Positions 16,182-23,674 of a stretch of 64,000 nt of DNA are shown here, piece after piece. How positions within the stretch are numbered: the stretch's first letter is position 1; each line of letters starts with the position of its first letter. Location of the stretch: NCBI GenBank assembly GCA_028823175.1, contig JAPKBZ010000017.1, forward strand, positions 1 to 64,000. The letters are read 5' to 3'. The notes under the pieces are model-generated. The model did not search any database. It was not told the DNA's origin and worked only from the letters and a program-made list of their open reading frames with translations. Source of the stretch: Myxococcota bacterium. Lineage in GTDB: Bacteria; Myxococcota_A; UBA9160; UBA4427. The translations under genes were made by a program, and so were the position numbers.

Positions 16182-16225
16182 CCGGGGAATCCTCCAGCCG
16201 GGCTCAATCGAGACGGAGACTCCCC

Positions 16226-17503
16226 ATGCTGTTGGTCGCCAAAACGTATTGGGGCGGAGCGCCCTTCAACTTTCGCCGCCCCCCGGAGCGAGCCAACGTC
16301 ACCCCGCTCCTGCTGGACACCGTCGATCACCGTCAGATCCATGGGCTCTTCTGGACCCCAGAGAGCACTCCGGTTCCGTCAATCGCGGTGGTCTGCATGC
16401 ACCCCAGGGTGGACTTTACCCGCCATTACAGTTTTCCCCGCCTGCTGGAAGCCGGCATCGGATGCCTCGGCGCCAATACCCGCAACCCGAACAACGATAC
16501 CGATACTGTCCACGAGCAGATCATTCTGGATGTGGCTGCCTGTGTCGCCTACCTCCGGGATATCGGGGTCCGGTCCGTAATTCTGCTGGGGAACTCGGGC
16601 GGTGGCCCCCTCAACGCCCTTTTTCAGGACCAGGCCGTACGGGCACCGTCCGATCGGATAAGCCACACCCCCGCCGGCGCCCGGACGCGTCTCGAGAGCT
16701 ACGAACTCTCCCCTGCCGACGGCCTTGTCTATGCCTCTGCCCATAAGGGGGAGGGCCGCATCATCAACCAATGCATCGACCCGGCCGTGCTCGACGAGGA
16801 GGATGCCTTCGCAACCGATCCCGCACTCGACATGTACTCCCCCGAGAACGGCTTCGTCCCCGCGCCCGAATGGAGCCGGTATCCGCCGGATTTCGTCGAA
16901 CGCTACCGAAGCGCCCAGCTCGACCGGGTCCGGCGCATCGATGAGAAAGCCAAGAACCTGGCCCAGCAGAGCCTAAACGCAGAGGCGTCCCATGCCGACC
17001 CGAGCTTTCTCCGGCTGCCTCCAGACGAGCAGCGCCAGATCCTTCTCCATGAGGCCTTCGAACCCGTCCTCGTCATCTACCGCACCATGGCCAATCTCCA
17101 CTACGCCGATCACCACCTCGATCCATCGACCCGAGAATACGGATCTCTTCTGAGTGATCGCCCCGACCTGATGAATATGGCGCTGATGGGCTTCGGGCGG
17201 ATATGCACGCCACGAGCGTGGCTCTCAACCTGGTCCGGGCTCTCATCCAACGCGGATCTTATGAAGACCCTGCCCGGAATCGAGCAGCCCACCCTGGTCG
17301 TCAATGCAGGCAAAGATCGCGAAATCTACCCAGAGAGTGATGCGAAGTCGATCTTCGCGGCCGTAGGTGCCGAGGACCGCACCTTCCACTCTTTCCCGAA
17401 CGCCCGGCACTATTTCGAGCCCGAGTTCGGTGCCAAGGACGCTCCGGACGTCGAAGCGCTGATGGATTTGGTGGTCGACTGGATCCAGGAACGCTTCGCC
17501 TAA
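16226..17503 (+). CDS. alpha/beta hydrolase family protein
   Basis: A 425-residue alpha/beta hydrolase. The nucleophile elbow GNSGGG places the catalytic serine at residue 124. The oxyanion region is near CMHPR (about 57-61). A likely acid/base end is VVNAGKDREIYPESD followed by NARHYFEPEF, giving His near residue 398. A large insertion of about 200 residues between the elbow and the C-terminal part probably forms a lid. There is no signal peptide. Esterase, thioesterase or amidase activity would fit, but the substrate is unknown. It sits downstream of the MBL-fold gene on the same strand and is followed by a strong hairpin at 17573-17608. Confidence 0.82.
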   Translation: MLLVAKTYWGGAPFNFRRPPERANVTPLLLDTVDHRQIHGLFWTPESTPVPSIAVVCMHPRVDFTRHYSFPRLLEAGIGCLGANTRNPNNDTDTVHEQIILDVAACVAYLRDIGVRSVILLGNSGGGPLNALFQDQAVRAPSDRISHTPAGARTRLESYELSPADGLVYASAHKGEGRIINQCIDPAVLDEEDAFATDPALDMYSPENGFVPAPEWSRYPPDFVERYRSAQLDRVRRIDEKAKNLAQQSLNAEASHADPSFLRLPPDEQRQILLHEAFEPVLVIYRTMANLHYADHHLDPSTREYGSLLSDRPDLMNMALMGFGRICTPRAWLSTWSGLSSNADLMKTLPGIEQPTLVVNAGKDREIYPESDAKSIFAAVGAEDRTFHSFPNARHYFEPEFGAKDAPDVEALMDLVVDWIQERFA

Positions 17504-17572
17504 GCGGCGGCGGCAACGCCTACGCTTTGGCAACGCGGATCGAGTCCGAGCGAGGCTGCCCCGGGAGGGGAA

Positions 17573-17608
17573 GGCGCCGAGGTTGGGATCGCTCCCCACC
17601 TCGGCGCC
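17573..17608 (+). terminator. probable transcription terminator after the alpha/beta hydrolase gene
   Basis: A perfect 11-bp inverted repeat (left arm 17573-17583, right arm 17598-17608) whose loop adds three further GC pairs after one mismatch. It starts 70 bases after the hydrolase stop. A short T-run follows at 17619-17622, so rho-independent termination is plausible but not textbook. Confidence 0.55.
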
Positions 17609-17903
17609 CTGTCGCCCATTTTGCCATGGCATGCGAGCGGTGCCCGAAAATGAAAGGTTGGTCCCTTTTTCCTTGGGGGGAAGCTAGGATCTCTCATCGC
17701 GTGCATGCGCGAGTGCGCTCATCGCTCAACGATCCGGGTCGGACGACGAACCCAGATCCGGTATTCTGCGCGTCCTGGGCCACAGTTTCAAGAATGGGTA
17801 AAACCCCACATCCCGTGGAGAGGCGAACAAAGTCGCTACACTCTCGGATCCCGGGCCCTGGCTCGAGCCTGCTCCCCCTTTTCACTCCCTTGAGGGCCGA
17901 CCC
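17609..17903. other. non-coding gap between the hydrolase terminator and the TauD-type gene
   Basis: About 295 bases with no supported gene. Open frames on both strands here have the base pattern of chance frames in GC-rich DNA. It should contain the promoter of the TauD-MFS pair, but I see no clear -35/-10 pair. GAGGG at 17892-17896 is the only good ribosome-binding site near the dioxygenase. Confidence 0.35.
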
Positions 17904-18668
17904 ATTCTCAACCTCGTCCCGCTGAGCCCCGTCCTGGGCGCCCAAATCAAAGGTTTGGACCTGGCCTCGGGGCTCTCTCCCGAGACCGTCGCAGACCTTC
18001 GGACCGCTCTGGTCGAGTATCAGCTCCTGATCTTCCCGCGGCAAACCCTCAGCGAGGCGCAGCACATCGCGTTCGCTTCCCGTTTCGGTCTCCCCGAAAT
18101 CCACCCGACTCGGGAGGCCGCAGAGGACTACCCGGAGATTTTTGTCATTGATACCGCCGACGGCGCCCCCACAGCAGAATGGTGGCACACCGATATGACC
18201 GCCCTGCCCGCTCCACCCCTGGGCTCGATCCTCCATATGCAGATCTCGCCGGAATCCGGCGGCGATACCGAGTGGGCCAGCCAGACCGCTGCCTACGAGC
18301 ATCTGCCCGCCGACATCCGAAAGCGGATCGAAGGGCTCCGGGCCGTCCACAAGGCCTGGTGGGATCCCGAGATGCAAAGTGTTCATCCCGTAGTCCGCAA
18401 ACACCCCGAATCCGGCCGCCGGAGTCTCTTCGTCAACGGGATCTTTACCGAGCGAATTCTCGACCTCTCCGAGGCCGAGAGCGACGATCTCCTGCAGTAC
18501 TTGTACGCCCACTCCACCGAGGAGCGCTTCACTCTCAGGCACGGATGGCAACCGGGTGACGTCGCTTTCTGGGACAACCGGTCGACCCAACACCGGGTCA
18601 ATAATGATTTTGGCGAGGCGCGGCGCCGCATCCATCGCGTAACCCTAGCGGGCGACATTCCCCGATAG
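17904..18668 (+). CDS. TauD/TfdA-family 2-oxoglutarate/Fe(II) dioxygenase, probable ATT start
   Basis: The protein is about 254 residues if started at ATT 17904. The N-terminal LNLVPLSPVLGAQIKGLDL is the typical TauD/TfdA opening. The iron ligands are HTD (His95, Asp97) and the distal His230 in WDNRSTQHRV, with 2-oxoglutarate-binding arginines soon after. These enzymes hydroxylate sulfonates, phenoxyacids or other small acids; the substrate is unknown. The frame has no ATG, GTG or TTG from the upstream stop (17799) until TTG 17955, and that TTG would cut away the conserved opening. ATT 17904 lies seven bases after GAGGG, so a rare ATT start, or a sequencing error, is likely. An MFS transporter follows 20 bases later and may import the substrate. 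Confidence 0.82.
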   Translation: MLNLVPLSPVLGAQIKGLDLASGLSPETVADLRTALVEYQLLIFPRQTLSEAQHIAFASRFGLPEIHPTREAAEDYPEIFVIDTADGAPTAEWWHTDMTALPAPPLGSILHMQISPESGGDTEWASQTAAYEHLPADIRKRIEGLRAVHKAWWDPEMQSVHPVVRKHPESGRRSLFVNGIFTERILDLSEAESDDLLQYLYAHSTEERFTLRHGWQPGDVAFWDNRSTQHRVNNDFGEARRRIHRVTLAGDIPR

Positions 18669-18688
18669 ACCGCCCAAAGGACCCTCGA

Positions 18689-20005
18689 TTGAGCCCTGCC
18701 AAAGTAGCTTCGCCGCTGCCTTCCCCGAGTTCCGACGGTTTTTCGAGGCACTACGCACGGTACGCGCTCGGCCTTTTGAGCGTGGTCTACATCGTTAATT
18801 TCGTCGACCGCCAGGTCCTTTCCATCCTCCTCGAATCCATCAAGCTCGACCTGGGGCTCAGCGACGTAGAACTCGGATTACTCTCGGGCACGGCTTTTGG
18901 GATCTTCTACGCGACTCTCGGGGTACCCATTGCCCGCCTCGCCGACATTTCCTCGCGCAAAGTGGTCATCGTCGCCTCGCTCACTCTCTGGAGCCTGATG
19001 ACGGCGCTCTGCGGTTCCGCGGCGAGCTTCGCAGCCCTCCTCATGTACCGCATCGGGGTCGGCGTGGGCGAAGCCGGCGGAAGCCCTCCCAGCCAAGCCC
19101 TGATCAGCGACTTCTTCCCGGAAGAACGCCGCGGGGCCGCGCTTGGCATCTTTTCTCTCGGCGTCCCGATCGGAATTCTCATCGGCTTGCTGGCCGGCGG
19201 CTGGCTCGACCAGAGTCTGGGATGGCGAACGGCATTCGTGGTCGTAGGCCTTCCCGGACTACTGCTCTCGGTGTTGCTCGCTCTGACCCTGCGCGAGCCT
19301 CCAAGGGGTATGGCCGACGGCCTCCCCACCGAGTCTCGTACCTACACCGCCCGGGAAGTCATCGCCTTCCTCTGGCGCGCGCGAAGTTTTCGTTACACCG
19401 CCCTGGCCTCCGGGCTCTACTCCTTTACGGGCTATTCCTTTGTCACCTGGGCCCCCTCTTTCCTCAAGCGTTCCCACGGCATGGACAGCGGCGAAGTGGG
19501 CACCTGGCTGGCGCTCATCATCGGGATTGGCGGCGGGGTTGGGGCCTACGCCGGGGGCTGGCTCTCAGATCGCTGGGCCTCCCGAGACGTCCGGGGGCGC
19601 TCGCTCCTGCCGGCCCTCGCGATGCTCGCCTCGGTGCCCTTCTGGTTCGGCGTCTACCTCAACCAGAATACAGCTCTGGTCCTGGCGCTGATGGTGCCGC
19701 CCGCCGCCTTCGGCCTGATGTATCAAGCCCCGGCTCTCGCAGTCACCCAGGGCCTCTCCACGCCCGCGATGCGGGCCACCGCGGGCGCCGTACTACTCTT
19801 CGTGATCAACATCATTGGCCTGGCCATGGGACCCGCTCTGACGGGTTGGATCAGCGATCTCCTCGCACCGCGTTTCGGTGCGGAGTCTCTACGCTACGCG
19901 TTGCTCATCGTTTCTACGCCTCTCCTGGTCGCCAGCTACCTTTTCTGGCGAGCTTCCAAAACCTTGGCCGCCGACCTCGAATACGTCCGTAGCTACCGGC
20001 CGTGA
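18689..20005 (+). CDS. major facilitator superfamily transporter (spinster-like)
   Basis: A 438-residue, twelve-span inner-membrane transporter. The first helix YVVYIVNFVDRQ-type sequence (SVVYIVNFVDRQVLSILLES) and the loop 2-3 segment GVPIARLADISSRK are typical of the spinster-like MFS group. The conserved RIGVGVGEAGGSPPSQALISD follows in helix 4-5. It starts at TTG 18689 with AAAGGA seven bases upstream. It lies 20 bases after the TauD-type dioxygenase and is probably cotranscribed, which suggests uptake of an organic acid used by that enzyme; this is inference. A glutathione transferase gene follows after 83 bases. Confidence 0.88.
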   Translation: MSPAKVASPLPSPSSDGFSRHYARYALGLLSVVYIVNFVDRQVLSILLESIKLDLGLSDVELGLLSGTAFGIFYATLGVPIARLADISSRKVVIVASLTLWSLMTALCGSAASFAALLMYRIGVGVGEAGGSPPSQALISDFFPEERRGAALGIFSLGVPIGILIGLLAGGWLDQSLGWRTAFVVVGLPGLLLSVLLALTLREPPRGMADGLPTESRTYTAREVIAFLWRARSFRYTALASGLYSFTGYSFVTWAPSFLKRSHGMDSGEVGTWLALIIGIGGGVGAYAGGWLSDRWASRDVRGRSLLPALAMLASVPFWFGVYLNQNTALVLALMVPPAAFGLMYQAPALAVTQGLSTPAMRATAGAVLLFVINIIGLAMGPALTGWISDLLAPRFGAESLRYALLIVSTPLLVASYLFWRASKTLAADLEYVRSYRP

Positions 20006-20088
20006 GCCTCGCGCTGTCTTGCCCATGCCATTCCAGGCAGCCCCATTTTCGCTAGCCTGATAGGCCAACATGGCCAGGAGGAAATCCC

Positions 20089-20886
20089 ATGCTCGAGCTC
20101 TACCACAACGCGGCATCGACTTGTTCACAGAAGGTTCGCATGGTGCTCGAGGAGAAAAGCCTCGACTACACCTCACGCCCGATCGACCTGATCGCCGGTG
20201 AGCAGCACGATCCGGCCTACGTCAAGCTAAATCCGAACCACGTTGTTCCCACCCTCATCCACGAGGGAAGAGCTCTCATCGAATCCAGCCTCATCAACGA
20301 ATACCTCGATGATGCCTTTCCCAAAGTCCCCATGAAGCCCGGAGATCCAGCAGGGCGGCATGCCATGCGCCTCTGGGTCAAGCGCTTCGATCAGTCGACC
20401 CAGGGCGCCATCGGGGTCGTCACTTTCGCCATCGGGCCTCGAAGGCTCATCCTCGATCAACCCGAGGAAGTCCGCGAAGCGAATTTGGCGGCGATTCCCG
20501 ACCCCGCTCGCCGAGCCGTACGGCGGAGCGTCATCGAGCACGGCATTCATGCCCCGGAATTTGACGGCGCCATGGGGACCCTAGTCGAACTGCTCGACGA
20601 TATGGAAACTGCCCTCGCCGGCCAGAACTGGCTGACCGGCAACGCCTTCGGACTCGCGGATGCCGGGGTTCTCCCCTATGTCCTTCGGCTCGACCATCTG
20701 GCGATGACGCCCCTCCTCAGCGCTGACGTTCGCCCGAAAGTCGCGGATTGGTACGCCCGAGTCCAAGCGCGCCCGGCCTTTACGGTGGCGGTCAGCGAGT
20801 GGCTCCCGGAGCCCCTCCTCAACGTCTTTCGCTCGGGGGGTGAGGCCGTGTGGGGCCAAGTCGAACGCCTCATCCAGACCGACTGA
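20089..20886 (+). CDS. glutathione S-transferase family protein
   Basis: A 265-residue cytosolic protein with an N-terminal thioredoxin-like GST domain (about residues 1-80, opening LELYHNAASTCSQKVRMVLE with a Ser/Thr/Cys active-site cluster, then HVVPTLIHEGRALIESSLI) and an all-helical C-terminal domain that contains an insertion relative to short GSTs. Members conjugate glutathione to electrophiles or dehalogenate small molecules. The ATG is preceded by a strong AGGAGG at 20079-20084. It may be coexpressed with the dioxygenase and MFS genes upstream, which would suit a small catabolic or detoxification unit. The substrate is unknown. Confidence 0.86.
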   Translation: MLELYHNAASTCSQKVRMVLEEKSLDYTSRPIDLIAGEQHDPAYVKLNPNHVVPTLIHEGRALIESSLINEYLDDAFPKVPMKPGDPAGRHAMRLWVKRFDQSTQGAIGVVTFAIGPRRLILDQPEEVREANLAAIPDPARRAVRRSVIEHGIHAPEFDGAMGTLVELLDDMETALAGQNWLTGNAFGLADAGVLPYVLRLDHLAMTPLLSADVRPKVADWYARVQARPAFTVAVSEWLPEPLLNVFRSGGEAVWGQVERLIQTD

Positions 20887-20945
20887 GGCCACCCCCGACT
20901 CGCCGGGGCTCCTCGATCGGCATGGAAGCGATTCGCGATTCCGGC

Positions 20946-21725
20946 TTATTCCACGAGCTTCCGAAAATCGGGCTTGCGGCGTTCAATAAAGGCCGAGACC
21001 GCTTCGACATTCGCCGGGGAGCCCACCTGGGCCAGCATCCCCGCCTGCTCCGCTTTCTCGGCCGCCCGAATCGCATCGCGATGGGGCGCCTGAAGGAGCT
21101 GTTTCGTCGCCTGCAGCGAGGTGGCCGGCCATTGCGCAATCTCCCTGGCCTTGCCCAGGGTGGCCTCGAGCAATTCCTCGTCGGGGTACGCGCGCGCCGC
21201 AATGCCGCTACTCACCGCGCGCTCCGCGTCGATCCACTCCGCGGTAAAGAAGAGTTCAGCGGCCCGCTGATAGCCGATCACCGTCTGGAGCATATAACTG
21301 CTCGCAGCCTCGGGAACTAGACCGAGGCTCACGAAGGGAAGCCGGAGACGCAGGCTCTCGCCCACATAGACGATGTCACAGTGAAAAAGACAGGTCGCTC
21401 CGAAGCCCACCCCCACGCCCCTGGCCGCCGCCAGCAGGGGTTTGTCGAAAGCGTAGAGCGCCTTCATGGCCGCGGCGAAGGGATGCTCCTCGGCGGAACT
21501 CGCCCCACCGCCCCCACTCAGCATCTCGGTGAGATCCTGCCCCGCGGAAAAGTCCTCTCCGGCGCCGGTCAGGACGACGACCCCCACACTGGGATCCTCC
21601 CGCGCCTCGGTGAGGGCCTCCCGAAAAGCCAGCCACTGGGCCGTGTTGAAAGCATTCTTCTTCTCTGGCCGATTCATCGTAAGGCAGAGCACACCATCGT
21701 CTTTTTTCGCGAGTATGGGATCCAT
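20946..21725 (-). CDS. enoyl-CoA hydratase/isomerase family protein
   Basis: A 259-residue crotonase-fold protein. The oxyanion-hole segment GAGEDFSAGQDL is near residues 55-66, and the second CoA-binding/catalytic segment ARGVGVGFGATCLFHCD is near 99-115. FVSLGLVPEAASSYML carries a glutamate at the position of the second catalytic Glu, while the first is not obvious, which favours an isomerase-like (PaaG/ECI type) or relaxed hydratase activity. It acts on acyl-CoA thioesters in fatty-acid or aromatic catabolism. It converges with the GST gene, the two stops being 60 bases apart. Confidence 0.88.
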   Translation of the reverse strand: MDPILAKKDDGVLCLTMNRPEKKNAFNTAQWLAFREALTEAREDPSVGVVVLTGAGEDFSAGQDLTEMLSGGGGASSAEEHPFAAAMKALYAFDKPLLAAARGVGVGFGATCLFHCDIVYVGESLRLRLPFVSLGLVPEAASSYMLQTVIGYQRAAELFFTAEWIDAERAVSSGIAARAYPDEELLEATLGKAREIAQWPATSLQATKQLLQAPHRDAIRAAEKAEQAGMLAQVGSPANVEAVSAFIERRKPDFRKLVE

Positions 21726-21851
21726 GGCGAGCAGTATAGGGCCTCGCGCACGCCCCTATGCGGAGAATCGCCGAAAGAGACTACGCTCTCCCCCGACACG
21801 CGGACCCCCCAGGAAGAGACGATCACCGGCATTCTGCACGGCCCTGAGCCC

Positions 21852-22133
21852 ATGAATGGTCAGGGGATCAGCCAACCTCAATCCGAATCGGGAGACCGCG
21901 CCATCCGGGTCCTCCTTGCCGATCCGGCGGTCCGCGAGCAGGTGAATCTGGTGATCACCTATCGCCAAGGGCCCGAGGGCGAACCCAAAAGTGGGCGCTA
22001 CGCGGTCTGGGGCCACGGCATCTTCGCGTTCACGACCCCCGCAGAGGTGCCGAGCCACGCGATCCAACTCGAGATCAAACCCGAGGGATTCAACCCGCGT
22101 CGCCTAACCCTCGCGGGCGAGAGCTTGGACTAG
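21852..22133 (+). CDS. small hypothetical protein, no recognised family
   Basis: About 93 residues if started at ATG 21852; the frame is open far upstream, but that part is the antisense of the enoyl-CoA hydratase gene. The segment IRVLLADPAVREQVNLVITYRQG followed by YAVWGHGIFAFTTP looks like real protein (alternating beta strands, low Arg/Pro bias) rather than a chance frame. No signal peptide or membrane span is visible. It could be a complete small protein or the remnant of a longer one. It lies alone between divergent enoyl-CoA hydratase and convergent dsbA-like genes. Confidence 0.45.
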   Translation: MNGQGISQPQSESGDRAIRVLLADPAVREQVNLVITYRQGPEGEPKSGRYAVWGHGIFAFTTPAEVPSHAIQLEIKPEGFNPRRLTLAGESLD

Positions 22134-22222
22134 GACCTTCGCCGCGCCCTCTAGGGTCACCTCGCCTAAGCCTTCCAAGGCCTTTCGAGATCTTCCGAGA
22201 CGCGCGCGGCTGAAGCGAAGGC

Positions 22223-22954
22223 TCAGCCCTTGTTAAGCTGAGCGTCGATGGCCTTCTGAAACTCGCTGAAGGGTTTGGCGCCCGACAGAAAATAGCCATT
22301 GACGAAAAAACCAGGCGTCCCGGTCACGCCCAATTTCTCGGCTTCCCGGCTATCGGCATCGACTCGGGCCTTGACCGAAGCCGAGGCCATATCCTTCTTG
22401 AACTGATCCACGTTCATGCCGATCTGGCCCGCGTAGACGACATACGTCTCTTCGCTGAGGTCACGCTGGTTACTGAAGATCAAATCGTGCATCGGCCAGA
22501 ACTTGCCTTGGCGATTCGCTGCCTCCGCGGCGGCATGAGCCATGGGGGCCTTCGAGTGCATTCGGAGGGGCAGATGCTTAAAAACGATTCGCACCTTGTC
22601 TCCATAGGCTTTCTCGACCTGGTCCAGGGTGCCGGTGACCCGACTGCAGAAGGGGCACTGAAAATCCGAGAATTCAATCAGGGTCACGGGCGCGTTCTCT
22701 CCGCCCCCCTTCGAGGGTGAGCCCTTGGTGTTGACCGAGTAGGCCTTAGCAGGGTCCGGGCCGCGACGCGGCGGAGCCGGAGCCGGAGCCGCCGCAGCTT
22801 TCCCTTCGGCATTGCCCGATTTAACGAGTTCTCCACTGAGCGCCGCAAAGCTCTCGCTCGCCCGATCAATCGACCCCACGAGAAGGTGCGCACTCCCCAC
22901 GATACTCAACCCCATTAGGGTCGCAGCGATGATGACCGCGTTTCCACTGCTCAT
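22223..22954 (-). CDS. DsbA-family thioredoxin-fold protein, membrane anchored
   Basis: A 243-residue protein with an N-terminal hydrophobic signal/anchor (about residues 6-27), an Ala/Pro-rich linker, and a DsbA/DsbG-like thioredoxin domain from about residue 85. The active site is CPFC at 100-103, embedded in EFSDFQCPFC, and the cis-proline loop is GVTGTPGFFVNG. It belongs to the DsbA_4/BdbD-like group that oxidises or isomerises thiols of exported proteins in the periplasm. Translation from ATG 22954 is supported by AGGAG eight bases upstream. It is a single gene, not next to the ccdA-tlpA redox pair at 54.6-55.9 kb. Confidence 0.9.
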   Translation of the reverse strand: MSSGNAVIIAATLMGLSIVGSAHLLVGSIDRASESFAALSGELVKSGNAEGKAAAAPAPAPPRRGPDPAKAYSVNTKGSPSKGGGENAPVTLIEFSDFQCPFCSRVTGTLDQVEKAYGDKVRIVFKHLPLRMHSKAPMAHAAAEAANRQGKFWPMHDLIFSNQRDLSEETYVVYAGQIGMNVDQFKKDMASASVKARVDADSREAEKLGVTGTPGFFVNGYFLSGAKPFSEFQKAIDAQLNKG

Positions 22955-23062
22955 GACATAAACTCCTGGTAGGCCTCAAAAAAACGACTCATGCCAACGC
23001 TAGCAGCCCCTCGCGGGCTTCCCAACCGGAGCCGTGAAGCCTTGAAGCCTTGAAGCCCAAAA

Positions 23063-23311
23063 TCAAACCTCTTCATCGTGATGCAATTCCTTCAAGCAGA
23101 TCGGATGCGGTGAAAATTCCGGTCCCCCGGCCCAGCCCGGCAACGTCGCTGCCTGCAGAAGCCAGGAATCAGCGATGGAAGAGTCCACGACCACGGCGTT
23201 CTCCCCGAACCCCTCGGAGAGCGCCTCCCATAGATCGCTACCGCCTGCCTCCCACCACTCGGTTCCCGGGTTTTCGAAGTCGATGGCCAGGCGCACCATA
23301 CGGGTTTCCAT
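23063..23311 (-). CDS. small conserved-looking hypothetical protein
   Basis: An 82-residue acidic protein of unknown function. The sequence (VRLAIDFENPGTEWWEAGG, then ENAVVVDSSIADSWLLQAA) has balanced composition and many aromatic residues, unlike chance frames in this GC-rich DNA. AGGAGG lies eleven bases before the ATG. No membrane span or known motif is seen. It follows the ATL gene by 42 bases on the same strand and may be cotranscribed with it and the oligopeptidase. Confidence 0.6.
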   Translation of the reverse strand: METRMVRLAIDFENPGTEWWEAGGSDLWEALSEGFGENAVVVDSSIADSWLLQAATLPGWAGGPEFSPHPICLKELHHDEEV

Positions 23312-23353
23312 TCCTAATCTCGCCTCCTGGGCCGATTTTTCAGCCCTCCAATA

Positions 23354-23674
23354 CTACCGGCCAACTCGCCAGCCAAATTCATCCAGATCGACACGCCCTC
23401 GCTCATCGAAGCGTACCCCCTCTACCTCCAATATCTGTCTTTGCAGAGAATCCTTCCCCGCCTCAGCTCCCAAGCTGATCTGCCCCCGGGCATTCACGAC
23501 CCGCTGCCAGGGCACCTCTTTTTCCTCGCCCAACGCGTGCAGCGCGTACCCGACCTGCCGTGCACGCCCGGCGAGCCCGGCCACGCGCGCCACCGCCCCG
23601 TAGGTACTGACCTGCCCGGACGGGATACGACGAACGACCGCATAGATCCGCGCGTACGTTCCCTCCGGATTCAC
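23354..23674 (-). CDS. alkyltransferase-like protein (ATL), MGMT family without acceptor cysteine
   Basis: A 106-residue protein with the C-terminal DNA-binding fold of O6-alkylguanine-DNA alkyltransferase. The helix-turn-helix part IPSGQVSTYGAVARVAG and the arginine-finger region RARQVGYAL are present. The active-site PCHR of true MGMT is replaced by PWQR (residues 55-58), so it cannot take up the alkyl group. ATL proteins flip O6-alkylguanine and hand the lesion to nucleotide excision repair. It starts at GTG 23674, whose bases overlap the stop of the oligopeptidase gene (GTGA), so the two are translationally coupled. Confidence 0.9.
   Translation of the reverse strand: MNPEGTYARIYAVVRRIPSGQVSTYGAVARVAGLAGRARQVGYALHALGEEKEVPWQRVVNARGQISLGAEAGKDSLQRQILEVEGVRFDERGRVDLDEFGWRVGR

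Noticed and set aside
17527-17925. 132-codon plus-strand frame before the TauD-type gene
   Set aside because: Arg/Pro/Ser-rich chance frame that runs through the terminator hairpin and out of frame into the dioxygenase gene.
17694-18635. Minus-strand frame of 313 codons over the TauD-type gene
   Set aside because: Antisense of a gene with clear HxD/His iron motifs; its translation has no recognisable motif.
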